DNA of 55,739 nt from Natronomonas sp. CBA1123 (GTDB lineage: Archaea; Halobacteriota; Halobacteria; Halobacteriales; Haloarculaceae), in NCBI RefSeq assembly GCF_009741925.1, contig NZ_WPCC01000020.1, forward strand, positions 1 to 55,739, read 5' to 3'. The translations under genes were made by a program, and so were the position numbers. Shown here one piece after another: positions 48,696 to 55,739 of the stretch (positions are counted from its first letter, which is position 1; every line of letters starts with the position of its first letter). The notes below the pieces were generated by a model. It ran no database searches, was not told the DNA's origin, and saw only the letters and a list, made by a program, of their open reading frames with translations.

Positions 48696-49111
48696 TCAGT
48701 GGTGGGTGGTATCCTCGGCCGCCTCCCTGAGCCACTGTTTGCAGAATCGGATGAAATCGACGAGGTCGACGGATTGGTCGGCGTCGTAACTGACGACGAT
48801 GCCGGTGTGTTCGTGGCCGACGTGGAGGACGACGGCCTCCTCGAAGACGTGGACCGTCGACTGTAACGCACCGACCTCCCGAGTTGGTCGTGATACAGTT
48901 CCGGTTCGCTCGTCCGCATATCAGTGACGACGTTGGCGGCGACGACGCGTGCCTCGTCGGCGTCGGCGTACCGCTGGCGGATGTCCCGGCGGAAGCGGAC
49001 GATTCCGTAGTCGACGCTCGCGCCGAGGGAGTACCAGAACGCCAGACGGAGTTCCTTCCCGAACGTTTCCCGACACCGCCGTTTCAGGTCGCGTTGCGTT
49101 GCGTCGTCCAT
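48696..49111 (-). pseudogene. DUF7522-like haloarchaeal gene with a frameshift
   Basis: ATG 49111 opens a frame whose first 70 or so residues (DDATQRDLKRRCRETFGKEL, FWYSLGASVDYGIV, then MRTSEPELYHDQLG) look like a haloarchaeal DUF7522-type protein. After about 48880 that frame turns to Ser/Arg/Thr-rich noise. The second frame gives sensible acidic sequence (ALQSTVHVFEEAVVLHVGHE, GIVVSYDADQSVDLVDFIRF, CKQWLREAAEDTTHH) ending at TGA 48696-48698. One base is missing (or two added) between 48866 and 48885. Function of the family is unknown. The + strand frame over the 3' half is its shadow. Confidence 0.72.
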
Positions 49112-49179
49112 GCCCATCCACGCCCCCTGTTGGTGGAGGCGATTGTAAGTGCTTCGTCCGTTTCAGCGGCCATCACCGC

Positions 49180-49189
49180 GTTTATACGC
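49180..49189 (+). promoter_or_regulatory. TATA-like box for the PIN-ATPase gene
   Basis: The word gtttatacgc is centred 25-26 bases before ATG 49210, giving a leaderless start and ruling out upstream in-frame starts. Confidence 0.6.
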
Positions 49190-49209
49190 CTCGGTCACGG
49201 AGTTCCGAC

Positions 49210-51057
49210 ATGGATATTCTGCCGGACACGAGCGCGGTCATCGACGGCCGCGTGTCGGAGCGCGTCGACGGCGGCTTCGACGGCACCGTCTACATCGCGG
49301 AGGCTGTCGTCGGCGAGTTGGAGGCTCAGGCCAACGACGGCCGCGACAGCGGCTGGGAGGGACTCGAAGAGCTCCAGCGACTCGCGGACCTCGCCGACGA
49401 GGGGGCGATTACCGTCGAGTACGTCGGCCGCCGGCCCGACGCCGTCGAGAAACGCGAAGCCGGCGAGGGCGAAATCGACGCGCTCATTCGCGATTTGGCG
49501 GCCGAACACGACGCGACGCTGTTGACGAGCGACGTGGTCCAAAGCGAGGTCGCGAAGGCGAAGGGGCTGGCCGTCGAGTACGTCGAACCGCGCGAGCGGG
49601 ACGTCGACACCCTCGCTATCGAGCAGTTCCTCGACGAAAAGACCATGTCGGTCCACCTGAAGACCGGCGTTCGGCCGATGGCGAAACGCGGCTCCATCGG
49701 CGAGATGGTGTACGAGAAAATCGGCGACGAGGTGTTGGACGAGGCGACGATGCGGGAGTACGCCGCCGACGTCATCGAGTCCGCACGTGCCTCCTCGGAT
49801 GGATTCATCGAGTTGTCCCATCCGGGAATGGACATCGTCCAGTTCCGGGATATGCGTATCGCGGTGGCCCAACCGCCCTTCTCCGATGCCATCGAGGTGA
49901 CGGCGGTCCGTCCCATCGTCAAGACCGACCTCGACGACTACGACAAGGCCGACGACCTCCGGGAGCGGTTCACCGAACGCCAGCGTGGCGTCCTCATCTC
50001 CGGGGCACCGGGCGCCGGGAAGTCGACGTTCGCCCAGGCCGTCGCGGAGTTCCTCAACGACTCCGGCTTCGCCGTCAAGACGATGGAGAAACCGCGGGAC
50101 CTCCAAGTCGGCCCCGAAATCACCCAGTACACCGAGTTGGGCGGGTCGATGGCCAACACCGCCGACTCGCTGCTGATGGTCCGGCCGGACTACACCATCT
50201 ACGACGAGGTGCGGAAAACGTCGGACTTCGAGACGTTCGCCGACATGCGACTCGCCGGCGTCGGCATGATAGGCGTCGTCCACGCGACGCGCGCCATCGA
50301 CGCCCTCCAGCGACTCGTCGGCCGCGTCGAGTTGGGGATGATTCCGCAGGTCGTCGACACTGTCGTCTACATCGAGGCCGGACAGGTCCACACCGTCTAC
50401 GACGTGAAGACCGAGGTGAAAGTCCCCCACGGCCTCGTCGAGGAGGACCTCGCCCGACCCGTCATCGTCATCGAGGACTGGGAGACGGGCGAACCCGCCT
50501 ACGAGATTTACACGTTCAACCGACAGGTCGTCACCGTGCCCCTCGACGGTGCAGGGGAGGGTGAGGCCGAATCCGGTATCGAGCGTGTCGCCAAACAGGA
50601 AATCGAACGCGAGATTCGGTCGGTCGCCCGCGGCCACGTCGAAGTGGAGGTAACCGGCTCGAGCGGGGCTATCGTCTGGGTCGAAGACGACGACATCTCG
50701 TACGTCATCGGCAAGGGTGGCGGTCGCATCTCCCAAATCGAAGACCGCCTTGGCATCGACATCGACGTGCGCACCTTCGAGGACAAACCCGGCGGGAAGT
50801 CCGTCAGCACGGGCGGCGGAGACGGGTCCGGTCACGCCGGCGAAGTCGTCACCCCCGAGGTGACCAACCGCCACGTCGTCATCCCGCTCGGCAGCCACCA
50901 GGGCGAAACCGTCGAGGTCCGTGCCGACGGCGAGTATCTCTTCACCGCGACGGTCTCCCGGGGCGGCGAGATTCAGGTCTCTCGCGGGTCGGCCATCGCC
51001 GAGGAACTGGAGGAGGCCATCGACCGCGGCAACCGAATCACGGTCGTCCCGCAGTAA
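49210..51057 (+). CDS. Archaeal PIN domain-ATPase-KH protein (VirB11/PilT-like ATPase)
   Basis: 615 residues, a conserved archaeal fusion. Residues 1-125 are a PIN nuclease-like domain (LPDTSAVIDGRV, EAVVGELEAQ, GEIDALIRDL, TSDVV with the acidic residues). About 220-440 is a secretion-type ATPase: Walker A GAPGAGKST near 266, then DYTIYDEVRK and GVVHATRAIDALQRL. A KH RNA-binding domain follows near 490-530 (VIGKGGGRISQIEDRLG), and an OB/TRAM-like tail ends it. It is thought to act in RNA processing or ribosome-linked work; its exact role is open. It looks like a core gene. Confidence 0.9.
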   Translation: MDILPDTSAVIDGRVSERVDGGFDGTVYIAEAVVGELEAQANDGRDSGWEGLEELQRLADLADEGAITVEYVGRRPDAVEKREAGEGEIDALIRDLAAEHDATLLTSDVVQSEVAKAKGLAVEYVEPRERDVDTLAIEQFLDEKTMSVHLKTGVRPMAKRGSIGEMVYEKIGDEVLDEATMREYAADVIESARASSDGFIELSHPGMDIVQFRDMRIAVAQPPFSDAIEVTAVRPIVKTDLDDYDKADDLRERFTERQRGVLISGAPGAGKSTFAQAVAEFLNDSGFAVKTMEKPRDLQVGPEITQYTELGGSMANTADSLLMVRPDYTIYDEVRKTSDFETFADMRLAGVGMIGVVHATRAIDALQRLVGRVELGMIPQVVDTVVYIEAGQVHTVYDVKTEVKVPHGLVEEDLARPVIVIEDWETGEPAYEIYTFNRQVVTVPLDGAGEGEAESGIERVAKQEIEREIRSVARGHVEVEVTGSSGAIVWVEDDDISYVIGKGGGRISQIEDRLGIDIDVRTFEDKPGGKSVSTGGGDGSGHAGEVVTPEVTNRHVVIPLGSHQGETVEVRADGEYLFTATVSRGGEIQVSRGSAIAEELEEAIDRGNRITVVPQ

Positions 51058-51120
51058 CGGCCGGCGCCAGTCGTCCCCGTCTGGGACAGGTTTAAGCCCG
51101 AACCCCGCCCCTCTCGGCGC

Positions 51121-51537
51121 ATGCACGAGGTGTTCGAGAACACGGTTCGATTCGAGGAGACCGACGCACAGGGCATCGTCTTCTACGGCAACTACGTCAC
51201 CTTCCAGGACGAGACGGTGACGGCGTACCTCTCGGCGGTTGGGTACCCCTACGAGGAACTCGAAGCGGCAGACTGGGACGTCCACGTCGTCCACGTCGAC
51301 CTCGATTACCGCAAGCCAGCGGAGTTCGCCGACACCCTCCAGAACGCGATTCGGGTCGACGCCATCACGGAATCGAGCATCGAGTTCGACTACGAATGTC
51401 GCCGCGACGGCGAGGTGTTGGCTGAAGGCAGCGTCGTCCACGTCGCCGTCGACGAGTCGGGCGCGCCGACGCGGGTCCCCGAGGCGTTCCGCGATGCCGT
51501 CGTCGCGTTTCAAGAGGACCCGCCGGACCCGGTGTAG
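51121..51537 (+). CDS. 4HBT-type acyl-CoA thioesterase (hotdog)
   Basis: 138 residues. The 4-hydroxybenzoyl-CoA thioesterase/YbgC-type signature is ENTVRFEETDAQGIVFYGNY, with the catalytic Asp in TDAQGIVFYGN near residue 14, followed by WDVHVVHVDLDYRKPAEFAD. It hydrolyses acyl-CoA esters in the cytoplasm. It has its own TATA-like word (ggtttaagcc, 51091-51100) 26 bases upstream. The neighbours look like housekeeping genes, so it may not belong to the catabolic block. Confidence 0.87.
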   Translation: MHEVFENTVRFEETDAQGIVFYGNYVTFQDETVTAYLSAVGYPYEELEAADWDVHVVHVDLDYRKPAEFADTLQNAIRVDAITESSIEFDYECRRDGEVLAEGSVVHVAVDESGAPTRVPEAFRDAVVAFQEDPPDPV

Positions 51538-51574
51538 GCGGCACCTTCTTTTCGCTCGGCACGAAGGAACTGGT

Positions 51575-51973
51575 ATGCCAGGGGCCCCCGACATCGTCGA
51601 CCGATTGGCGGAGAACCTCATGAGTCTCGGCGTCTACGTCGAGCGGGGCGCCCGCGAAGACGACACGGTCCACGTCGAGTACGAAACGGCCGCCGATGGC
51701 CTCGTGCAGAACGACATCGGCAACGTCTGTGTCGAGGTGGTCGACGCCCACGGCGAGGGATGGGAACCGCGGAACTGCCACTTCTGGGCCTTCGACACCG
51801 ACGGCGGCTTCCACGGCGAGTGGGAGCTCCGTGCGGGGTGGCTCCGAGCGCTCGACAACGGCAACATCTCCGAGACCGACTTCTCGACGCTGGTCCTCTC
51901 GACGCGAGAGCCGGCCGATGACCCGCCGGCGACGGTGCCGGCGTGGGACGCCGACGCCGAGTCCGCGCGGTGA
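51575..51973 (+). CDS. Small haloarchaeal protein of unknown function
   Basis: 132 residues, acidic and soluble, no signal. The first part (DIVDRLAENLMSLGVYVERG) may be a helix followed by a beta-rich region with VHVEYETAADGL, CVEVVDAHGEGWEP and CHFWAFDTDGGFHGEW. No known family was recognised. It starts 37 bases after the thioesterase, and its stop overlaps the start of the next gene (GTGA at 51970-51973). The three probably form one transcript. Confidence 0.75.
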   Translation: MPGAPDIVDRLAENLMSLGVYVERGAREDDTVHVEYETAADGLVQNDIGNVCVEVVDAHGEGWEPRNCHFWAFDTDGGFHGEWELRAGWLRALDNGNISETDFSTLVLSTREPADDPPATVPAWDADAESAR

Positions 51974-52368
51974 CCGAGCGCCTTCGCCGCCGATTGCTCG
52001 ACGCCCACCGTCCGACACTCGGGACGGTGTTCGACTGCGCCGACGCGGTCGCGGCGTCGTTCGACGGCGGCACGACGACGGAGCGCGAGCGCGTCGTACC
52101 GCCGTTCCGAACCGTTTTGCGGGAGGCCGACGCACTTGAGGCGCTCGTCGGCGCGTGGGCGGAGAGTCTCTCACACGCCGGCTACGAACTGCCAGCACGG
52201 CCGGTCGCCGAACCGCCGTACGTCGTCGTCACGTCGGTCGGCGTCGTCCTGCGGGCGACCGTCTCGGAGGGCCGCCTCGTCGCGACGCTCCGGACGTTCG
52301 ATGTCGACCCCTACGAGCGCGCTGGCACGCTCCCGGAGGCCCTGACCGTCGAACACCGCGGCCGGTAG
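51970..52368 (+). CDS. Small haloarchaeal protein of unknown function (GTG start)
   Basis: 132 residues. GTG 51970 was chosen because it overlaps the previous stop by four bases, the common coupling layout; an upstream in-frame ATG (51943) lies inside the previous gene. N-terminal half is helical and charged (TERLRRRLLDAHRP); the C-half is beta-rich (YVVVTSVGVVLRATVSEGRL, VATLRTFDVDPYERAG). Function unknown. It ends right beside the convergent phosphodiesterase gene (52368/52369). Confidence 0.7.
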   Translation: MTERLRRRLLDAHRPTLGTVFDCADAVAASFDGGTTTERERVVPPFRTVLREADALEALVGAWAESLSHAGYELPARPVAEPPYVVVTSVGVVLRATVSEGRLVATLRTFDVDPYERAGTLPEALTVEHRGR

Positions 52369-53190
52369 TCAGGCCGTCTCCGTGCTGGTGGCGAGCAGCA
52401 ACGAGGGGTAGTCGGCCGTGATGGCGTCGACGCCCGCCTCGGCGAACCGCTGGGCGTCGTGCCACGTCTCCGCGGTCCAGCCGGCGATTTCGAGACCGGC
52501 GTCGTGGCTCGCCGCCACGAGGTCGAAGGCGGGCGTCGGTCCCCGGTACTCACCGACGATGGCATCGCTGCCCGCGTGAATCCCATCACAGCCGTGTTCG
52601 ACGGCGAACTCCAGGGTCGTCTCGGCGTTGGCGGCGACACAGATGGGCGCCGTCTCGTGGTCGTACTCGGACGCGACGGCGACGGCGGCCTCACAGAAGG
52701 AGGCCAACCGCACGTCGAGGTCGGTGTCCGTCTCGGCAATCGAGTCGGTGACGCGCTCGACGAACGGGACCCAGTGTTCTCGGGCGGCATCTAGCTCCGT
52801 CGGCGTGAGGTGTGCGCCGGGCCGGACGTTCGGCGTTCCGGGGTTCTTCAACTCGACTGTCAGGGAAGTGCCGTCGGGAAGCGCCGCGAGTACGTCTTCG
52901 AAGGGCGGGACGGTCCACCCGCTGTCGAGGACTTCGGCGCTCGTGACCGTCTCGGTGGGCAGCTCCCAGACGACGCCCTCGGCGTCGGTCAGTCCCGGCG
53001 ACCCGTCGTTCCGCTGTCCGAGGCGGGTATCGTGGAAGACGACGGGGTCGCCGTCGGCGGTGGCGTGGAGGTCGATTTCGACGCCATCACAGCGCGGGTG
53101 TGTCGCCGCCGCGAGGGCGGCACCGACGGTGTTCTCCGGAAACGCCCCGCCGAACCCCCGGTGGGCGATGACGCGCGGGTCGGGTGACAT
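52369..53190 (-). CDS. Glycerophosphodiester phosphodiesterase
   Basis: 273 residues, GDPD barrel. IAHRGFGGAFPENTVGA near residue 8 carries the catalytic His-Arg and the ENT motif. CDGVEIDLHATADGDPVVFHD follows with the metal Glu/Asp and the second catalytic His. LTVELKN is the next metal-site motif. It splits glycerophosphodiesters to an alcohol plus glycerol 3-phosphate, in haloarchaea perhaps from ether-lipid head groups or external substrates. No signal peptide, so it is cytoplasmic. Confidence 0.9.
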   Translation of the reverse strand: MSPDPRVIAHRGFGGAFPENTVGAALAAATHPRCDGVEIDLHATADGDPVVFHDTRLGQRNDGSPGLTDAEGVVWELPTETVTSAEVLDSGWTVPPFEDVLAALPDGTSLTVELKNPGTPNVRPGAHLTPTELDAAREHWVPFVERVTDSIAETDTDLDVRLASFCEAAVAVASEYDHETAPICVAANAETTLEFAVEHGCDGIHAGSDAIVGEYRGPTPAFDLVAASHDAGLEIAGWTAETWHDAQRFAEAGVDAITADYPSLLLATSTETA

Positions 53191-53254
53191 ATCCGGTAGT
53201 CACCCGCCGTCGACAAGAAGGTACGCCGACGGCGAACGGTCAGCCGTTAGCGAG

Positions 53255-53264
53255 GGTTTATGTC
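53255..53264 (+). promoter_or_regulatory. TATA-like box for the SDR at 53286
   Basis: The word ggtttatgtc (about 53255-53264) is centred 26 bases before ATG 53286. Confidence 0.55.
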
Positions 53265-53285
53265 GAGTGCTACCATCGTACGAGT

Positions 53286-54047
53286 ATGCGCTTCGAGAAC
53301 GATACGGTGTTCATCACTGGCGCCGGTTCGGGAATCGGTCGGGCGACCGCGGTTTCGGTCGCCGAAGAGGGCGGGTTCGTCGTGGCGACGGACATCAACG
53401 AGGACGGCGGCAAGCAGACCGTCGATGCAGTCGAGGAGGCGGGCGGTGAGGCCGTCTTCCACGAACTCGACGTGACCGACGCCGAGGCGTTCGAGGCCGT
53501 CGTCGAGACGGCTGTCGAGGAGTACGGACTGGACGCGCTGGTCAACAACGCCGGCGTCGGCCACCCGCCGGCGTACACCGAGGACGTCACCGACACGATG
53601 TTCGACTACGTGATGGACGTGAACCTGCGCGGCGTCTGGCACGGCTGTCAGGCCGCCCTGCCGCACTTCAAGGAACAGGAGTCGGGTGCCATCGTCAACG
53701 TCGGCTCCCTCGCCTCCTTCCTCGGCCTGCCGAAGCAGGCCGTCTACTCGCTGACGAAGGGCGCGGTGCTGAACCTGACCCGCGCGGTCGCCGCCGAGGC
53801 AGGTTCGAAGGGCGTCCGCGCCAACGCCGTCTGTCCGGGCTTCATCGAGACGCCGCTCGGAAACCAGTACTTCGACTCGAAGGATGACCCCGAGGCGGCC
53901 AAACAGCAGGCCGCCCAGCAGTACCCGCTGAAGCGACTGGGCGAGCCCGAGGAGGTCGCCGACGCCATCTCCTTCTTGCTGTCCGACGAGGCCTCCTTCG
54001 TCACGGGTCACGGACTCGTCGTCGACGGCGGCTTCTCGGTGAGTTAA
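53286..54047 (+). CDS. Short-chain dehydrogenase/reductase
   Basis: 253 residues, classical SDR. TGAGSGIG lies near residue 10 and VVATDINEDGG follows, where Asp suggests NAD preference. NNAG is near 86, with Ser in NVGSLASF and catalytic VYSLTKGAV (Tyr, Lys). It ends in GHGLVVDGGFSVS. It is likely a FabG-like 3-hydroxyacyl or alcohol dehydrogenase; the substrate is not readable. A TATA-like box supports the start over in-frame codons upstream. Confidence 0.88.
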   Translation: MRFENDTVFITGAGSGIGRATAVSVAEEGGFVVATDINEDGGKQTVDAVEEAGGEAVFHELDVTDAEAFEAVVETAVEEYGLDALVNNAGVGHPPAYTEDVTDTMFDYVMDVNLRGVWHGCQAALPHFKEQESGAIVNVGSLASFLGLPKQAVYSLTKGAVLNLTRAVAAEAGSKGVRANAVCPGFIETPLGNQYFDSKDDPEAAKQQAAQQYPLKRLGEPEEVADAISFLLSDEASFVTGHGLVVDGGFSVS

Positions 54048-54062
54048 TCGCCGGCTTCGAGC

Positions 54063-54071
54063 GTATTATTG
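54063..54071 (+). promoter_or_regulatory. TATA-like box for the tiny membrane protein at 54095
   Basis: The word gtattattg is centred 28 bases before ATG 54095, so the small gene has its own leaderless promoter. Confidence 0.55.
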
Positions 54072-54094
54072 TTTCCAAACCCGTACCGACGGGT

Positions 54095-54283
54095 ATGGAA
54101 TTCAGCCTTCCGGTCAGCCTCGGCGTACTGCTCGCGGTCATCGTCGTCGGCGTCGCCGGCCTCGTCGGCGGAGATATGATGCCGCTCCGGACGACGCTGA
54201 TGATGGTCGCGCCGTCGATGGCCGTCTTCGGTCTGCTGGCATTCGGATTGGGCGTCAAACACGGCGAGTTCCGCACCGCTTAG
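54095..54283 (+). CDS. Tiny two-helix membrane protein of unknown function
   Basis: 62 residues. Two hydrophobic helices (about 8-27 and 35-54) have the turn GGDMMPLRTT between them and a short polar end (KHGEFRTA). It matches the pattern of small haloarchaeal membrane proteins of the DUF7333 kind by memory, without certainty. A well-placed TATA-like box and codon use like its neighbours support a real gene. The stop overlaps the convergent MFS gene by four bases (54280-54283). Confidence 0.7.
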   Translation: MEFSLPVSLGVLLAVIVVGVAGLVGGDMMPLRTTLMMVAPSMAVFGLLAFGLGVKHGEFRTA

Positions 54284-55629
54284 GCCACCGCTTGCTCGAA
54301 CTCCTCGCCGAAGGCGAGAAAGAGGGCGAGGCCGACGAGACCGACTGCGGTCGCCGTCCCGAAGGCCGCCTCCGGCGAGAACGCGTAGATAGCGCCGCCG
54401 ATGGCCGCGGAGGGAACGACGACGACGTTTCTGAGGAGGTAGTACGTTCCCGTGACGCGGCCGCCGCTGCCGGCCTCTGCGGGGCCGACGACGAGCGCCT
54501 TGTGCGCCGGCAGGCCGGCGAATCGGAGCCCCGAGAACGCGAACAGCGCCGCGAGGACCGCGGCGTTCGGCGGCGCGTAGATGAGTAAGACGGGGAAGAC
54601 GGCGTAGACGGCGAAGCCCAATGCGACGACGGGCTTGAGACCGACCCGCCGGGAGAGCCGCGAGACGGGCACCATCACCAGCAACGCGACGGCCATCTCG
54701 ACGGCCAACAGGACGCCGAAGTAGGCGTCGGGCGACAGGTGGCCGACGAGAGGCACCGTGGCGCCGACTTCGAGGAACTCCGTGACGACGATGACGAAGA
54801 ACACGTACACCATCCCGTTGGCGAAGCGGACGAGGGTGTCGCCGACCAGAAGCGGCCGGAGTTCCTCAGGCATCGACCGGAGGTCCTCGATGACCGTCGA
54901 GACGCCGCCGAAGGACTTCCCCAGCGTGTCCTCGGAAGCGTCATAGAGGACGTACTGGAGGAGCGTCGCGGCCAGTCCGAACGCCGCGGCGACCGCAAGG
55001 ATGACGCGAAAGCCGGTCTCGAAGGCGAAGACGGTGAGGACGCCCGCCGCCAGAAGCGGGCCGAGCAGAAACGCCAGCCGTCGGAACGTCTCGGTGCTGG
55101 CAAACCCCGTCGCCAACTGGTCGGGAGTGACGGCCTGCTTGACGATGGCGAACGTCGCGCCCAGGCCGAGTGATTTCCACGCCTGCGCGAAGACGAGGCC
55201 GAGGAAGATGCCGACCGGGAGGACAGCGGGGTCGAGCCAGCCGACGACGATTCGGTAGCCGGCGAGGTCGACGGTCGTCCCGACTGCCGGAACGGTGAGC
55301 GTGCCGAAGGATTCGGCGAACAGCCACACGAGAAAGCCGGCCGTCGAGGCCAGTCCGAACAGCGTCAGAGCGAGGCGCGAACCGATACGGTCCGAGAGCG
55401 CCCCGCCCGGATACGGGTACACTGCCGAGACGAGGTTTCCGAACGTTCCGAACAGGCCGATTGCGACCGCACCCGCCCCGAGGACGGACATGTATCGCGG
55501 GACGTACCGACTCGTCATCTGAAAGCCGAGGCTGAACGCGAACATCGCAACGGAGAGGACGAGCACGTCGCCTTCGAGTGCGAAGAACTGCCTGAGAAGC
55601 GACCGCAAGCCGCCGTCGGCGTCGTCCAT
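54280..55629 (-). CDS. MFS transporter
   Basis: 449 residues with about 12 membrane helices. Motif A-like loop PYPGGALSDRIGSRLALT lies between helices 2 and 3, and a second basic loop SRLSRRVGLKPVV marks the start of the C-half. The central loop is charged. Extra length against the usual 400 residues comes from the segment near 100-160. Sugar, drug or other substrate cannot be told. It converges on the tiny membrane gene and lies 38 bases after the end of the PGF-CTERM protein on the same strand. Confidence 0.85.
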   Translation of the reverse strand: MDDADGGLRSLLRQFFALEGDVLVLSVAMFAFSLGFQMTSRYVPRYMSVLGAGAVAIGLFGTFGNLVSAVYPYPGGALSDRIGSRLALTLFGLASTAGFLVWLFAESFGTLTVPAVGTTVDLAGYRIVVGWLDPAVLPVGIFLGLVFAQAWKSLGLGATFAIVKQAVTPDQLATGFASTETFRRLAFLLGPLLAAGVLTVFAFETGFRVILAVAAAFGLAATLLQYVLYDASEDTLGKSFGGVSTVIEDLRSMPEELRPLLVGDTLVRFANGMVYVFFVIVVTEFLEVGATVPLVGHLSPDAYFGVLLAVEMAVALLVMVPVSRLSRRVGLKPVVALGFAVYAVFPVLLIYAPPNAAVLAALFAFSGLRFAGLPAHKALVVGPAEAGSGGRVTGTYYLLRNVVVVPSAAIGGAIYAFSPEAAFGTATAVGLVGLALFLAFGEEFEQAVA

Positions 55630-55667
55630 ACCGACCTATCGAATCCCGACCGAAATGAAACGGCCGG

Positions 55668-55739
55668 TCAGCGCCGGCGGAACAGCACGCCCAACGCGAG
55701 CAAGGCGGCGACGCCGACGCCGACACCGAAGCCCGGCCC
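55668..55739 (-). CDS. PGF-CTERM tail of an exported protein (rest outside window)
   Basis: The last 23 codons of a gene read PGFGVGVGVAALLALGVLF then three Arg and a TGA stop at 55668-55670. This is the PGF-CTERM sorting signal: a PGF motif, one hydrophobic helix, a short Arg-rich end. In haloarchaea archaeosortase ArtA cuts it and the protein is lipid-anchored at the cell surface. The protein itself lies beyond the edge, so its function is unknown. Confidence 0.85.
   Translation of the reverse strand, partial: GPGFGVGVGVAALLALGVLFRRR

Noticed and set aside
48633-48866. A 77-residue acidic + strand frame beside the right AT-rich island
   Set aside because: It is the complement of the second half of the DUF7522-like gene, whose minus-strand translation is the sensible one.
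1-55739. tRNA gene, integrase or attachment repeats that would mark a mobile island
   Set aside because: None was found by eye near either AT-rich island, so an integrative element is not claimed.

Overview
The window comes from a haloarchaeon (class Halobacteria). The genes are GC-rich and encode acidic proteins rich in Asp and Glu. Many genes are leaderless, with a TATA-like box centred 25-31 bases before the start codon. Halobacterial hallmarks include a Tat-dependent lipoprotein, a PGF-CTERM tail at the right edge and several haloarchaea-only protein families. No rRNA, tRNA, insertion sequence, CRISPR array or integrase was seen.

Left edge (1-1920): the 5' part of an M20 metallopeptidase, a 370-base AT-rich gap, and a DUF7260-like protein. 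From about 1.8 to 48.3 kb the window is a nearly continuous store of catabolic genes for carboxylic acids and acyl-CoA esters. In order these are: a 2-hydroxyacid dehydrogenase (FAD plus Fe-S) with a MaoC protein and an enoyl-CoA hydratase (1.9-6.3 kb); a leftward cluster of DUF6282, LLM oxidoreductase, CitE-like lyase, deacetylase and DJ-1 protein (7.2-11.5 kb); a leftward BKACE, SDR and thioesterase cassette facing an IclR regulator, with a tandem palindromic operator between them (12.6-15.9 kb); an acyl-CoA dehydrogenase, enoyl-CoA hydratase, MFS transporter, ALDH and SDRs (16-23.6 kb); and a TAXI-type TRAP transporter whose binding protein and permease lie on opposite strands (21.7-25.9 kb).

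The centre (26.4-31 kb) holds the least understood module. It has a CGSC-motif protein (the cysteine form of the UGSC selenoprotein family), two near-identical 332-residue partner proteins on either side of it, a class III CoA-transferase and an RraA-like aldolase. Next come ALDH and a ThDP decarboxylase, then an itaconyl/mesaconyl-CoA hydratase-like MaoC overlapping a succinyl-CoA:acetate-type CoA-transferase. An orphan SdhA-like flavoprotein faces a second flavoprotein. An amidase, a frameshifted MFS gene, a quinone oxidoreductase, an MDH-like enzyme, a second class III CoA-transferase, a peroxiredoxin, a carboxymuconolactone decarboxylase-like protein and a fumarylacetoacetase-family hydrolase follow. 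Read together, the genes suggest import of small acids, CoA activation, beta-oxidation-like steps and cleavage to central intermediates. The actual substrates cannot be read from sequence.

Right part (48.3-55.7 kb): a second AT-rich gap, a frameshifted DUF7522-like gene, then what look like core genes: PIN-ATPase-KH protein, thioesterase, two small haloarchaeal proteins, a glycerophosphodiesterase, an SDR, a tiny membrane protein, an MFS transporter and the PGF-CTERM tail of a secreted protein. The two AT-rich gaps bracket the catabolic block and may mark its edges.
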